A stretch of DNA of 52,350 bases from Clostridia bacterium (GCA_017444735.1 JAFSWB010000086.1:1-52350), one strand, 5' to 3'; positions 23,998-33,367 are shown, counted from the first letter of the stretch. The notes: a model not told the origin generated them from the sequence alone. Made by a program: numbers and translations.

Positions 23998-25503
23998 CTA
24001 TTCCTGCGCGTCGACTACTTTGAGAAGCTGTTTGATGTTGAACTGCGTCACTCTCGCGTTCGCGGAATACTCCGAGGCGAACGAGGAGTTGTCGTAGGAG
24101 GTGCAGTATGAGATCGCGGACATGAACGGACCCCACTGGTTCATATCGCCGCCCGAGTAGATGTCGACCATGTCGTAAACGGTCGTCTTGAAGATGATGT
24201 CGAGCATATCGCGGCTCTCCATATCGAAGATCGACTGACCGCGGAGGATCATGTCGTAATATGCGCTCTTTATGTACTTCTGAGACAGCGCCGCCATCGC
24301 CTCGGTGATCGTCGCGGTGACCTCGCGGCTCTTCGTCGTCTTCGGGATCGTTATGGACCCCGAGCCCCACGGATCCGCGTACGAGTAGTACTGCTGCTGC
24401 GTCACGGAGCCCTTCGGGCAGGGAAGGATGCCGAACACGACGTCGTATTTGCGGAGATCGATCGCGGAGCCGGTGCTCGCGAAGCTGAAGAGCGCCTTGT
24501 TGTCGGTGAACCAGTCGTAATCCTTGTCGACCTTGTATTTGGTCTCCTTTTCCTCGCCGAGCTTGTAGTTTACGTATGGGGTCTGGGAGTTGTCGCCGAA
24601 GATGCTGACCGTTCTCTGAGAGAGGTCCTGAAGCTCGATCGGAAGCGTCTTTTCGATGGTGGGGGCGCCGTCCTCGTCAAACTTCGTTATTGTCTGTCCG
24701 GTCGAGAAGATCAGCTGGACCGAGTCGACGTTGCCGTAGCGGTAAATACCGGCCCCCGTCGGGTTTTCGGGCACGTACGCGGCGATGCGCTCCATCTCGT
24801 CGAGCGTCCATTTGCCGTCTTTGGCGAGGGAGTAGAGCTCGTCGTCGGTGATCTCCGGGAACATCGCGGCGACCGTCTTGTTGAAGAGCATACAGGACGT
24901 GTCGACGAACGACTCGACCGTTATCGGACCGCGCAGGAAGAAGAGCTTGCCCTTGATCGAGTACGTGTCGCGGAGCGACTGTACCCACCACTCGCGGTCG
25001 AGGTCGATCGTGTCGATCGTGTCGACGCGGAGGATGACGCCCGCGTTGAGAAGATGCTGGGACACTGTGATTATATTGCCGTAGACGAGATCGAAGGAAT
25101 CGCCTCCCGCGGTGACCTCGTTTATGACTCTCTCTTTCGTGTCGTCGCCGTTATCGGTGATGACGGGCTCCCAACTGACGCCGAAAAGCTCGACGATATC
25201 CCTCTGACGGTAGTAGACGGCGTCGCTCTTGATATCTCCCGTTTCCTGATCCTTCGTCGGGAAGTTGTCGCTCGAGCGTCCGACGTAGGTGAACGATCTT
25301 CCGGCTGTGTCGGACGAGGCGGCGAGCTCGGCGACGTACGCGTCAATCTCGGCGTTTTCGCCGTCGTCCGCGGTGACCGTCGCTCCGGCGGTCTCCGTCC
25401 CCTTCGTTTCCTGCTTGGGATCGCTGCCGCCCTTTCCGCACGCCGAGACGATCGGAAGGATCATCAGAAGAGCGAGCAGGATGACGATAATTTTTCTTGT
25501 CAT
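23998..25503 (-). CDS. Solute-binding lipoprotein, paralogue 1
   Basis: 501-residue exported lipoprotein. The signal peptide ends at the lipobox I-V-S-A-C with Cys22, followed by a Thr/Asp/Glu-rich linker to about 60. The rest has the two-lobed look of ABC-type extracellular solute-binding proteins: D-L-V-Y-G-N-I-I-T-V-S, L-F-F-L-R-G-P-I-T, L-F-N-K-T-V-A and I-T-K-F-D-E-D-G. It is closely similar in protein and DNA to the gene at 25653 and less so to that at 27379. No permease or ATPase gene lies nearby. The ligand is unknown; a sugar or oligosaccharide is the usual guess for this class. ATG at 25503 follows AGGAG. Confidence 0.82.
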   Translation of the reverse strand: MTRKIIVILLALLMILPIVSACGKGGSDPKQETKGTETAGATVTADDGENAEIDAYVAELAASSDTAGRSFTYVGRSSDNFPTKDQETGDIKSDAVYYRQRDIVELFGVSWEPVITDNGDDTKERVINEVTAGGDSFDLVYGNIITVSQHLLNAGVILRVDTIDTIDLDREWWVQSLRDTYSIKGKLFFLRGPITVESFVDTSCMLFNKTVAAMFPEITDDELYSLAKDGKWTLDEMERIAAYVPENPTGAGIYRYGNVDSVQLIFSTGQTITKFDEDGAPTIEKTLPIELQDLSQRTVSIFGDNSQTPYVNYKLGEEKETKYKVDKDYDWFTDNKALFSFASTGSAIDLRKYDVVFGILPCPKGSVTQQQYYSYADPWGSGSITIPKTTKSREVTATITEAMAALSQKYIKSAYYDMILRGQSIFDMESRDMLDIIFKTTVYDMVDIYSGGDMNQWGPFMSAISYCTSYDNSSFASEYSANARVTQFNIKQLLKVVDAQE

Positions 25504-25569
25504 GATTTTCTCCTTTTTGCGTTGATCGGAGCGTCCTGTCCTCGGGCGCCCCTTTTTATGCGATAACAA

Positions 25570-25598
25570 ATTGTATCATATTTTTACGGAAATATCAA
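25570..25598 (-). promoter_or_regulatory. Promoter for solute-binding paralogue 1
   Basis: Read leftward, TTGATA (complement of 25593-25598) and TACAAT (complement of 25570-25575) are 17 bases apart. The start codon is about 65 bases downstream. Paralogue 1 therefore has its own promoter, separated from paralogue 2 by a terminator. Confidence 0.75.
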
Positions 25599-25607
25599 CT
25601 CCGCCCC

Positions 25608-25642
25608 GAAAAAAAGGCGCCGCTCACGGGGAGCGGCGCCTT
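25608..25642 (-). terminator. Terminator for the second solute-binding gene
   Basis: AAGGCGCCGCTC (25614-25625) and GAGCGGCGCCTT (25631-25642) form a 12-base stem. Read leftward it is followed by a T-run. It begins 11 bases after the stop of paralogue 2. Confidence 0.88.
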
Positions 25643-25652
25643 ATCGTAACTC

Positions 25653-27158
25653 TCAATCCTGCGCGTCAACGACTTTAAGGAGCTGTTTGATATTGAACTG
25701 CGTGACTCTCGCGTTCGCCGAATAATCGGAAGCGAACGAGGAATTGTCATACGCGGTGCAGTAGGAGATCGTCTGCATGAGCGGACCCCACTGGTTCACG
25801 TCGCCGCCGGAGTAGATGTCGACCATATCGTAGACGGTCGTCTTGAAGATGATGTCGAGCATATCGCGGCTCTCCATATCGAAGATCGACTGACCGCGGA
25901 GGAGCATATCGTAGTATGCGCTCTTCAGATACTTCTGTGACAGCGCCGCCATCGCCTCGGTGATCGTCGCGGTGACGTCGATGCTCTTCGTCGTCTTCGG
26001 GATCGTCACGGAGCCGGAGCCCCACGGGTTGGCGTACGAATAATACCGGGACTGAGTGTCGGAGCCCTTCGGGCTGGGAAGGATACCGAACACAACGTCG
26101 TACTGACGGAGGTAGATCGCGTCGCCGGTGCCGGCGAACTCAAAGAGGGCCTTGTTGTCGCGGAACCAGTCGTAATCCTTGTCGACCTTGTACTTCGTAA
26201 CTTTGTCCTCGCCTTTTTTCCAGTCCCAGCTGGGGGTCTGCGAGGTGTCGCTGAAGATGCCGACAGTCTTGTTGGAGAGGTCGAGCAGCTCGATCGGGAG
26301 CGATTTTTCGATCGTCGGAGCGCCGTCCTCGTCGAATTTCGTTATCGTCTGACCCGTCGAGAAGATAAGGCCGACGGAGTCGACGTTGGCGTAACGGTAG
26401 ATACCGGTGCCCGTCGGGTTCTCCGGTACGTAAGCGGCAATGCGGACCATCTCGTCAAACGTCCACTTGCCTTCCTTGGCGAGATTGTAGAGCTCCTCGT
26501 CGGTGATCTCCGGGAACATCGCGGCGACCGTTTTGTTGAAGAGCATACAGGACGTGTCGAGGAAGGACTCGACCGTTATCGGACCGCGCAGAAAGAAGAG
26601 CTTGCCCTTGATCGAGTACGTGTCGCGGAGAGAGCTGACCCACCACTCGCGGTCGAGGTCGATCGTGTTCAGGGTGTCGACGCGTACGATCACGCCCGCG
26701 TTGAGCAGGGGCTGGGACACGGTGATTATGTTGCCGTATACGAGGTCGTATGAATCGCCGCCCGCGGAGACCTCGTTGATGACCTTGTCAGTCGTTTCCT
26801 CGCCGCCGTCGGTGACGTAGGGCTCCCAGCTGATGCCGAAGATCTCGGAGATGTCTCTCTGACGGTAATAGACGGCGTCGCTTTGGATGTCGCCCGTCTC
26901 CTGATCCTTTTTGGGGAAGTTGTCGCTCGTGCGTCCGACGTAGGTGAACGACTTGCCCGCGGTGTCGGTCGACGCGGCGAGCTCGGCGACGTACGCGTTT
27001 ATCTCGGCGTCTTCGTTATCTTCCTCGGTCGCGGTCCCGTTGACTGTTTCCGTTCCCTTCGTTTCCGGCTTCGGATCGTTGTTATCCTTTTTGCACGCCG
27101 TTACGATCGGAAGGATCATCAGAAGTGCGAGCAGGACGACGATAATCTTTTTTGCCAT
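25653..27158 (-). CDS. Solute-binding lipoprotein, paralogue 2
   Basis: 501-residue lipoprotein of the same length as paralogue 1, with lipobox I-V-T-A-C at Cys22. Long blocks are identical between the two, such as D-T-S-C-M-L-F-N-K-T-V-A-A-M-F-P-E-I-T-D and S-I-F-D-M-E-S-R-D-M-L-D-I-I-F-K-T. Differences concentrate in the linker (23-60) and around 325-350 and 375-400. The pair arose by tandem duplication. Both keep full reading frames, so they are probably both used, perhaps with different ligands or regulation. ATG at 27158 follows AGGAG and has its own promoter. Confidence 0.82.
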   Translation of the reverse strand: MAKKIIVVLLALLMILPIVTACKKDNNDPKPETKGTETVNGTATEEDNEDAEINAYVAELAASTDTAGKSFTYVGRTSDNFPKKDQETGDIQSDAVYYRQRDISEIFGISWEPYVTDGGEETTDKVINEVSAGGDSYDLVYGNIITVSQPLLNAGVIVRVDTLNTIDLDREWWVSSLRDTYSIKGKLFFLRGPITVESFLDTSCMLFNKTVAAMFPEITDEELYNLAKEGKWTFDEMVRIAAYVPENPTGTGIYRYANVDSVGLIFSTGQTITKFDEDGAPTIEKSLPIELLDLSNKTVGIFSDTSQTPSWDWKKGEDKVTKYKVDKDYDWFRDNKALFEFAGTGDAIYLRQYDVVFGILPSPKGSDTQSRYYSYANPWGSGSVTIPKTTKSIDVTATITEAMAALSQKYLKSAYYDMLLRGQSIFDMESRDMLDIIFKTTVYDMVDIYSGGDVNQWGPLMQTISYCTAYDNSSFASDYSANARVTQFNIKQLLKVVDAQD

Positions 27159-27224
27159 GATATTCTCCTTTTTTGCCGTTTTTTTGGGACGCCTGTGACC
27201 GCGCCCCGATATTTTTGCCATTAT

Positions 27225-27253
27225 ATTATATACGAAGACCGGCGGAAAATCAA
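27225..27253 (-). promoter_or_regulatory. Promoter for solute-binding paralogue 2
   Basis: Read leftward, TTGATT (complement of 27248-27253) and TATAAT (complement of 27225-27230) are 17 bases apart. It lies back to back with the rightward promoter of paralogue 3, less than 70 bases away. Confidence 0.75.
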
Positions 27254-27316
27254 GAGAATTTCTCAAAATTCCGCTCTCCCGCGGGAGCCCCGACCGCGCT
27301 TTTTTTTCGGAAACTG

Positions 27317-27345
27317 TGGAAAAATCCCGTCGGCTGTGTTACAAT
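27317..27345 (+). promoter_or_regulatory. Promoter for solute-binding paralogue 3
   Basis: TGGAAA (27317-27322) and TACAAT (27340-27345) are 17 bases apart; TGT before the -10 makes it an extended form that offsets the weak -35. The start codon at 27379 is 33 bases downstream. Confidence 0.65.
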
Positions 27346-27378
27346 AAAGTATATTCCAAACGGAAAGAAGGAAATAAA

Positions 27379-28872
27379 ATGCTGAAGAAAACCATCGCGG
27401 TCCTTCTCGCACTCCTCTTCGCCGTCTCGATCCTCGCGTCGTGCGGCAAGAACGGAGGCGGAAAGACCGAGCCGACAGAGACTGCGGCCGGAACCGGCTC
27501 GGAGACGAAAAACGAAGAAGCCGATATGATCGACACCTACGTGAAGGGACTCGCGGGCGATTACGACGTCTCCGGCAAAACGTTCACCTATATCGGTCCG
27601 TCGAACGGTAACTTCCCGACGGAAGACAAGGAGACGGGCGATATCCTCTCCGACGCCGTCTATTACCGTCAGAGAGATCTCGTCGAGATCTTCGGGATCG
27701 ACTGGGATCCCGTTCAGACGACGGGCGGAGAAGAGACGAAGGACAGCGTCATCGAGGAAGTCCTGGCGGGCGGAAGCGAATACGACCTCGTCTGCGGCGG
27801 TATGCTGACGTGCGGTCAGGCGCTCCTCAACGCGGGCGTTCTCCAGACCGTCAACGACCTCGACCACGTCGATCTCGGAAAGGAATGGTGGGTCTCCACG
27901 ATGGAGAAGACGTTCTCCGTCGACGGAAAGCTCTTCTTCCTCTTCGGGCCGATCGTTCCCTACACGTATTACGACACGCAGGTCACCCTCTTCAATAAGT
28001 CGCTGACGAAGATGTTCGGCATCAGCGACGACGACCTGTACGGGTCCGTCAAAGCGGGAGAATGGACGTTCGACGAGCTCGAGAGGTTCGCAAAGGAAAT
28101 TCCCGAGGTGACGAGCCCGACGACGGGCGTTTTCCGTTACGTCCATCCCGTCGGCGTTCCGTTCCTGTTCGCCGCCGGAATGACGATCACCAAGTTTGAC
28201 GAGGACGGTCTTCCGTACGTTGACGACGTTCTCCCGCTCGAGTTGTCCGACCTGTCCGACCGTCTCGTCGGCACGTTCGGCGACGACAGCCAGTGCGCGT
28301 ATCTCGCCTCGGGCGAAGAAGCGATGAAGAAGTTCGGCGTCGAACAGCTCGAACAGCTCTTCAACTCCAACCGCGCGCTGTTCTTCTTCGCGGACACCGG
28401 CGACGTCTCCTATATGAGGAACAACTCGGTCGAGTTCGGTATCCTCCCGATGCCGAAGGCGTCGACCGCGCAGAAGGAATACCGCTCCTACTCCAACCCG
28501 TGGGTCGGCACCGCCGTTTATCTGCCGAAGAACGTGAAGGACAAGGAGATGGCCGACCTTTTGACCGAGGCGATGGCGGCTCTGTCGCAGAAGTACGTCA
28601 AGACGGCGTACTATGACAAGATGCTCCGTTCGCAGGCGATCTTCGATCTTGACAGCCAGGATATGCTCGAGATCATCTTCTCGACCAAGATCTACGATAT
28701 GTCGGTCCTCTACTCGAACGGCAGCGTCAACACGTGGGGCCCGTTCCTCGACTGCATCGACAAGTCGCTGAGCATCGACAACTCGACCTTCGCGTCGGAA
28801 TACAAGGCGAACGCCCGCGTCGCCAACATGAACATCAAGACGCTGATAAAGACCGTCAAATCGGGCGGTTAA
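27379..28872 (+). CDS. Solute-binding lipoprotein, paralogue 3
   Basis: 497-residue lipoprotein with a classic lipobox L-A-S-C (Cys22) and a Thr/Glu-rich linker. It aligns along its whole length with paralogues 1 and 2, sharing D-A-V-Y-Y-R-Q-R-D, G-K-L-F-F-L, I-T-K-F-D-E-D-G, F-G-I-L-P, E-A-M-A-A-L-S-Q-K-Y and A-N-A-R-V, but is clearly more divergent. It runs in the opposite direction from its own promoter. AAGGAAA precedes the ATG. An older duplication and a different ligand are likely. A bidirectional terminator follows. Confidence 0.82.
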   Translation: MLKKTIAVLLALLFAVSILASCGKNGGGKTEPTETAAGTGSETKNEEADMIDTYVKGLAGDYDVSGKTFTYIGPSNGNFPTEDKETGDILSDAVYYRQRDLVEIFGIDWDPVQTTGGEETKDSVIEEVLAGGSEYDLVCGGMLTCGQALLNAGVLQTVNDLDHVDLGKEWWVSTMEKTFSVDGKLFFLFGPIVPYTYYDTQVTLFNKSLTKMFGISDDDLYGSVKAGEWTFDELERFAKEIPEVTSPTTGVFRYVHPVGVPFLFAAGMTITKFDEDGLPYVDDVLPLELSDLSDRLVGTFGDDSQCAYLASGEEAMKKFGVEQLEQLFNSNRALFFFADTGDVSYMRNNSVEFGILPMPKASTAQKEYRSYSNPWVGTAVYLPKNVKDKEMADLLTEAMAALSQKYVKTAYYDKMLRSQAIFDLDSQDMLEIIFSTKIYDMSVLYSNGSVNTWGPFLDCIDKSLSIDNSTFASEYKANARVANMNIKTLIKTVKSGG

Positions 28873-28891
28873 AGCGGCGCTGCGGCAAAGG

Positions 28892-28926
28892 AAAAAGCCG
28901 GCTGAACGGTTTCAGCCGGCTTTTTT
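28892..28926. terminator. Bidirectional terminator
   Basis: GCCGGCTGAA (28897-28906) and TTCAGCCGGC (28911-28920) pair around CGGT, flanked by AAAAA and TTTTTT. It serves paralogue 3 from the left and the small lipoprotein gene from the right. Confidence 0.9.
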
Positions 28927-28936
28927 GCGTTACCGA

Positions 28937-29500
28937 TTATTTTCTGATCAGCGTGATCGGGTAAGGCAGCGAATCATCCTCGCTGTGAGATCCGGTGAAG
29001 ACGAGATTTTTGCCCTCGAACTTGTATTCGACGTAGTCGTCCTCGTTGAATTCCTGATCCCCTTGAGCGGTGAAGATCTTGCCGTCCTCGAGCTTGTATT
29101 TGCCCTCGGTCTTGAACTGCTCCTCGAAGGAGTCGATCGTGAACTCCTCATCGATCATCTGATTGAGCTCCTCTTCGCTGATGAGATCGCCGAGCATACC
29201 CTTCATCGCATCCTTCATGATCGGCTTGATCGCCTCGAAAGCCGAGGCGACGGAGTCGGCGTCCGCTTCCGAGGTGAACGTGCCGTCGCTCTTATAATCC
29301 AAAATGATATTGAACTTGAAGCTGTCGATGTCGATGTCGAGGCCGGAGGAGCCCAGATCGTCGTTCATCTGCTTCGTCATGTCGATCTCGCTCACCCATT
29401 TGCCGACGATCTTCTCGGCGTCCGGACGATTGTCGGCGCATCCGACCATAACGACTGCAAAGAGCATGACGAATGAAAGGATAAGTGCGATTTTCTTCAT
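28937..29500 (-). CDS. Small lipocalin-like lipoprotein
   Basis: 187-residue exported lipoprotein with lipobox V-M-V-G-C (Cys21). After the anchor, I-V-G-K-W-V-S-E-I-D begins a pattern of beta strands with acidic loops (L-D-Y-K-S-D-G-T-F-T, F-K-T-E-G-K-Y-K-L-E-D-G-K-I, V-E-Y-K-F-E-G-K-N-L-V-F) that resembles lipocalin-like or DUF5640-type proteins of Clostridia, with a helical insertion at about 88-125. The role is not known; binding of a small hydrophobic ligand or envelope maintenance are options. ATG at 29500 is preceded by AAGGAG. Confidence 0.72.
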   Translation of the reverse strand: MKKIALILSFVMLFAVVMVGCADNRPDAEKIVGKWVSEIDMTKQMNDDLGSSGLDIDIDSFKFNIILDYKSDGTFTSEADADSVASAFEAIKPIMKDAMKGMLGDLISEEELNQMIDEEFTIDSFEEQFKTEGKYKLEDGKIFTAQGDQEFNEDDYVEYKFEGKNLVFTGSHSEDDSLPYPITLIRK

Positions 29501-29554
29501 TGTTTTTTCTCCTTTGACGTTGTTTTTTCCGCTTGCGGCGGAATGACATTCCGT

Positions 29555-29583
29555 ATTATACCACAAAAGAAACGAAATGGCAA
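29555..29583 (-). promoter_or_regulatory. Promoter for small lipoprotein
   Basis: Read leftward, TTGCCA (complement of 29578-29583) and TATAAT (complement of 29555-29560) are 17 bases apart. An imperfect inverted repeat GGAATG/CATTCC lies just downstream at about 29540-29552 and could be an operator. Confidence 0.75.
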
Positions 29584-29596
29584 GCGACGGGGCGAT

Positions 29597-32161
29597 TTAC
29601 GCTTTTTTGCTGACGATGAACCGCGCGGTCGCGTCGACGTAACCCTCGCCGCTCCGTACCGTGTACTCGAGGATGAGAGTCACCGAGTCGCCGTTGGGCG
29701 CCGCCCTGAAGTCGGAGAGGAATTCCTCCCAGCAGTCCGGGTCGAGCTCGACCGTGACCGAGGGATCGAGACCGTGCGCGACGAGGCCGTCGTAAACGGT
29801 TTTGCGGTATTCCTCGGGATCGAGATCCGCCGAGACCGCCGCCGATTTCCGTATGACGCCGGATTTGCGGAAGGCGTCCGCGGCGTCCTTCATTTTCTGC
29901 TCCTCGTCGGAGAGCGTCCTGTCGTCGCCGTACTTCGGAGCGGGGACCGCGACGCCCGCGTCGACGATCTCCTCGCCGTCCGTCGGGACGACCGCGTCTC
30001 CCGCGGCGAGGTAAGACGCGCTGTGAGCGCCGCCGTAGCCGCCGTGGTAGGCGTTCTGCGTGAAGACTATCGTCTTTTCGCCCCGGAGCGCGTTGTAGAT
30101 CGCCGCGACGCCGCACGGCGGGCAGGTGTCGTCGCCGAGGCCGCCGTTCAGATCGGCGCGGCAGCGGACGCGGGAGGCGAAATAGACGGAATCGTAATAC
30201 GCCGACCCGTCGTTGTAGCCGGGAAGCCATCCGCCGATCCTGCCGCCGCTCTCCCCGGAGAGGTCCGCCATCCACGGGATGCCGGCGGAGAGACGGTCGA
30301 CCTCGGGGCAGAGAGCCGCGACGGCGATCGACTGAAAGCCGCCCATGCTCCCGCCGGAGACCTCGACGTTCACGCCGTTCCAGAGGTCGGCGAACTCGCT
30401 CTCGGCGAACCGGAGCGCCTGGACGTCGCGCATGAGCATATCGCGGAAATACGATCCCTCGCGCGTCGTCGTCTCGAAGCCGAATCCCTCGAGCGAGGGG
30501 TGAACGGCTTCGTAATACGCCTTCTCACGGTTGTTTTCGATACTGTGCGGGTTGACGAAAACGCAGATCGAGTCGCCGCGGTAAACGGCGCCGACGCTTC
30601 CGTATCCGTAACCCTGAAAATACATCGCGATCCTGAGCGATCCGGGCTCCGCGCCCTCGGGATACGTCACGTTGACGTACGCGGGATCGCCCGACGACTT
30701 CACGCTGACGGCGCGCGAGACCCATCCGTCGCAGCTGATCGGCGAGGGATCGAATTCCTCGGCGACCTCCGGAGCGACGGCGCCGAGCGCGGCGAGCTGC
30801 TCCGCCCAGAACGCGTCGAAATCGTCAGGCTCCGGCGTCAGCGCGGCGATATCGCCGAAGCCGAATATCGCCGATCCCTGAAAACGCGTGTCGCCGAGCG
30901 ACGAGATGAGGTGGTTTTTTCTGTTCGCCGCCCTGACGGTGAGCATCGCGGCGCCGGGCTTTTTGTTCCCCTCGAACGTTACGATGATCTCGCCCGAGTG
31001 ACCGGGCTCGCTGCCGCCTTTTATTTTCCCGTCGTCGTTTTTGTATTCCCATCTCAAATACGGCGCGCTGACGAGGCGGCCGTTTCTGAGGAGCGAGACG
31101 CGGAACGTCACCGGCTCGCCGACCTCGTACGAGAGCGGATTCCTGTCCGTCCTGCCGTAGAACTCGATCTCCCCTTCGGCGTCCGTTACCTCTGGAAGCG
31201 TGAACGTGCCGCGCCCCTCGTACCCCTCGGGCACGGTGAACGCGCGTCTGTTCCCCGTCTCAGCGGAGACGATCCCCGCGACGCGGTCGGCGCAGAACTC
31301 CGTCGGTATCGAAAGCGTCAGGACGCCGTCCTTTTCGGAAAGCGAGAACGAAAGGCGCGGGAGCGACGGATCGACCGCGATCTTCACGTTCGCCTCCTCC
31401 GCGTCCGATCCCGCGGCGGGGACGCCGGCGGCTTTCTCAAGCGCCGCGCCGAGGGCGTCGAGCTCCCCGCCTCTCATGAAATCGCAGAAGTATTTTATTT
31501 CCGCGACCGGCGTCCCGCCGATCGACGGGTCGGTCCCGAGCGCCTTCACGGCGCGGGACAGACGCGCGACCATCGCCGCCGTCTCCGCGCGCGTGGCGGG
31601 GTCCTCCGGGTTCGCGCGGCGCGCGGCGTCGCCCTTCAGCAGGCCGACTCTCCGCATCTCGGAGAACGGCTCCGCCGCCCAGTCGGCGATCTTCGCCCCG
31701 TCGGCGAACGACGCGGGAGCGGACGGGTCGTCCGCGAGCGTGATCCACGCGAAACGGAGATAACGCGCGGTCATCGTCGCGAGCTCCTGCCTCGTGATGC
31801 TGAGCTCGGGACGGAAAGTTCCGTCCTCGTATCCTTTGACGATGCCCGATCTCTCCGCCCATCCGACGGGATCGCTGTACCACTCGCCCGCCGGGATATC
31901 GGAAAACGAATTGCCGAATTTTCCGCTCTCGCCGTGGAGACGGTAGATCAGAGTCACGTACATCGCGCGGGTGAGGCGCGTTTCCGGCTCGAACTTCACG
32001 TCCGACGTTCCGAGCATCAGCTTGTTTTCGTAAACGTATGCGACGTCGTTTTCGTACCACGCGCCGTCCGCGACGTCGCGGAAGGGAAGGGCGCACGCCG
32101 CGGCGGCGAGCGCCGCGAGAAGGAGAACGGTGAAAACGATCGCGGCAAAGATTTTTTTCAT
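29597..32161 (-). CDS. SLH-anchored CE7-type acetyl esterase
   Basis: 854-residue secreted esterase. The signal peptide ends near residue 24. Three SLH repeats lie at about 27-72, 87-132 and 150-205. A linker and beta-rich domain (250-440) precede an alpha/beta hydrolase of the acetyl xylan esterase/cephalosporin-C deacetylase family: D-D-F-D-A-F-W-A-E-Q, nucleophile Ser605 in G-G-S-M-G-G, D-D-T-C-P-P near the acid, and N-A-Y-H-G-G with the catalytic His. It would remove acetyl groups from plant or other polysaccharides at the cell surface. It is the last gene of a three-gene leftward set, 19 bases after the esterase. Confidence 0.88.
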   Translation of the reverse strand: MKKIFAAIVFTVLLLAALAAAACALPFRDVADGAWYENDVAYVYENKLMLGTSDVKFEPETRLTRAMYVTLIYRLHGESGKFGNSFSDIPAGEWYSDPVGWAERSGIVKGYEDGTFRPELSITRQELATMTARYLRFAWITLADDPSAPASFADGAKIADWAAEPFSEMRRVGLLKGDAARRANPEDPATRAETAAMVARLSRAVKALGTDPSIGGTPVAEIKYFCDFMRGGELDALGAALEKAAGVPAAGSDAEEANVKIAVDPSLPRLSFSLSEKDGVLTLSIPTEFCADRVAGIVSAETGNRRAFTVPEGYEGRGTFTLPEVTDAEGEIEFYGRTDRNPLSYEVGEPVTFRVSLLRNGRLVSAPYLRWEYKNDDGKIKGGSEPGHSGEIIVTFEGNKKPGAAMLTVRAANRKNHLISSLGDTRFQGSAIFGFGDIAALTPEPDDFDAFWAEQLAALGAVAPEVAEEFDPSPISCDGWVSRAVSVKSSGDPAYVNVTYPEGAEPGSLRIAMYFQGYGYGSVGAVYRGDSICVFVNPHSIENNREKAYYEAVHPSLEGFGFETTTREGSYFRDMLMRDVQALRFAESEFADLWNGVNVEVSGGSMGGFQSIAVAALCPEVDRLSAGIPWMADLSGESGGRIGGWLPGYNDGSAYYDSVYFASRVRCRADLNGGLGDDTCPPCGVAAIYNALRGEKTIVFTQNAYHGGYGGAHSASYLAAGDAVVPTDGEEIVDAGVAVPAPKYGDDRTLSDEEQKMKDAADAFRKSGVIRKSAAVSADLDPEEYRKTVYDGLVAHGLDPSVTVELDPDCWEEFLSDFRAAPNGDSVTLILEYTVRSGEGYVDATARFIVSKKA

Positions 32162-32180
32162 CGTCGTTTACCTCTTATTT

Positions 32181-33356
32181 TTATTTTTTCAGCACGAGCG
32201 TCTTCGGCTCGCGCGTGACGGTCAGCCGTCCGACGGTCGGAAGCCCCTCGCCGTCAGCGGTCTCTTCGCCCGCCTCCCCGTCGTACTCCCAGCGGAAGGA
32301 CTCTCCCGGAGCGAGTATGAACGACTGACGGCGTCTCACCGACACGTCGGCGACGGAGACCTCGGGGAAGCTCTCGCGGCTCTCCCACTCGTCGGGGCGA
32401 AGCAGACGGAGCTCTATCTCGAAGCGGTCGGGCTCGTCGCGGAGCGTTCTCCAGCGGAAGAAGGCGTTTACCTGACCGTTTTTCCGACAGCCCCTGTCGT
32501 CGGGCCACGGGAGCGGGTCGTCCGTCGACGCGTTCGTGAAGACCGGGTACGGGTCGCGGAGCCGGACCGCGGATATATCGAAGGAGTGGATGAGATCGTT
32601 GACCTTCGCGATCTCCGCGTTGTTGTTCGCGTGACCGAACGGTCCCCAGAAGCCGATCAGCTGGTATTTGCGCAGCGCGGTCCCGCGGTAAAGCGTCTCG
32701 TGGCCGCCCGACCACTGATCGACGGGCGAGCTGTAGTCGACCGTCACGGGCGGATCGGGGATCGAAAAGCCGTCCGGGCGGTCGAAGAACGCGCACCGCT
32801 CCGCCGTCTGGACGACGCCGGCGGGGACGTTCGCCTTGATCGCGGCGAAGATGTCGCCGCGGCAAAAGCCGATGCCGAGACAGCCGGAGCCGCCCATCGA
32901 GTTGCCGACGGCGTAGACGCGCTCGCGGTCGACGGGGAAGCTGTCGCGCACCCAGAGGATCTCCGCGACGCATCTTTTTTCAACGGGACGGGACTCCGTG
33001 CCGTAGTTGCGGGGATCGGACATTCCCTCGTCGGCGTCCTCGGGCGATATGCCGCCCCACCACCAGTCGTTCATGTTGGCGCGGCAGTCGAGGACGAGGC
33101 AGAACGACTGCTCCGGGGAGTGATAGATATCGTGGTCTCCCTCCGTCTCCATACAGCGGAGCGTGGAGTAGAGGTCGTGACCCGCGGAGTGGAAGACGAC
33201 GTAGAGAGGATAGAGCTCGTCCGCCTTTTCCTCCTTCGGGTGAACGACGGCGAACGAGTCGCGCTGAGGCGCCTCGTAGCCCCATTCGGGATCGACGCCG
33301 TGCGAGAAGAACTCGACGGTACGTCCGTTCAGCATTGCGTGTTTTTCGGGGTTCAT
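32181..33356 (-). CDS. Cytosolic alpha/beta-hydrolase esterase
   Basis: 391-residue protein without a signal peptide. The N-terminal two-thirds form an alpha/beta hydrolase: L-Y-P-L-Y-V-V-F-H-S-A-G-H as oxyanion strand, D-C-R-A-N-M-N-D-W-W-W-G-G, nucleophile Ser153 in G-N-S-M-G-G-S-G, and a later W-G-P-F-G-H-A that may hold the His. The last 100 residues are a beta-rich appendage (S-F-I-L-A-P-G-E-S-F-R-W-E-Y). It resembles feruloyl esterase/PHB-depolymerase-like enzymes. It sits between an exporter and a surface acetyl esterase, so it may finish de-esterification of imported products. GGAGG precedes the ATG. Confidence 0.78.
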   Translation of the reverse strand: MNPEKHAMLNGRTVEFFSHGVDPEWGYEAPQRDSFAVVHPKEEKADELYPLYVVFHSAGHDLYSTLRCMETEGDHDIYHSPEQSFCLVLDCRANMNDWWWGGISPEDADEGMSDPRNYGTESRPVEKRCVAEILWVRDSFPVDRERVYAVGNSMGGSGCLGIGFCRGDIFAAIKANVPAGVVQTAERCAFFDRPDGFSIPDPPVTVDYSSPVDQWSGGHETLYRGTALRKYQLIGFWGPFGHANNNAEIAKVNDLIHSFDISAVRLRDPYPVFTNASTDDPLPWPDDRGCRKNGQVNAFFRWRTLRDEPDRFEIELRLLRPDEWESRESFPEVSVADVSVRRRQSFILAPGESFRWEYDGEAGEETADGEGLPTVGRLTVTREPKTLVLKK

Positions 33357-33367
33357 TTTGTCCTCCG

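Noticed and set aside
23849..24370. N-terminal extension of the plsY-like frame
   Set aside because: It runs through the terminator at 23954-23990 and into the antisense of the solute-binding gene, and the PlsY pattern begins only near 23848.
29543..32218. 891-codon open frame opposite the CE7 esterase gene
   Set aside because: Shadow of a clearly coding minus-strand gene with SLH and esterase motifs. The plus-strand frame is Arg/Glu/Val-rich without recognisable domains.
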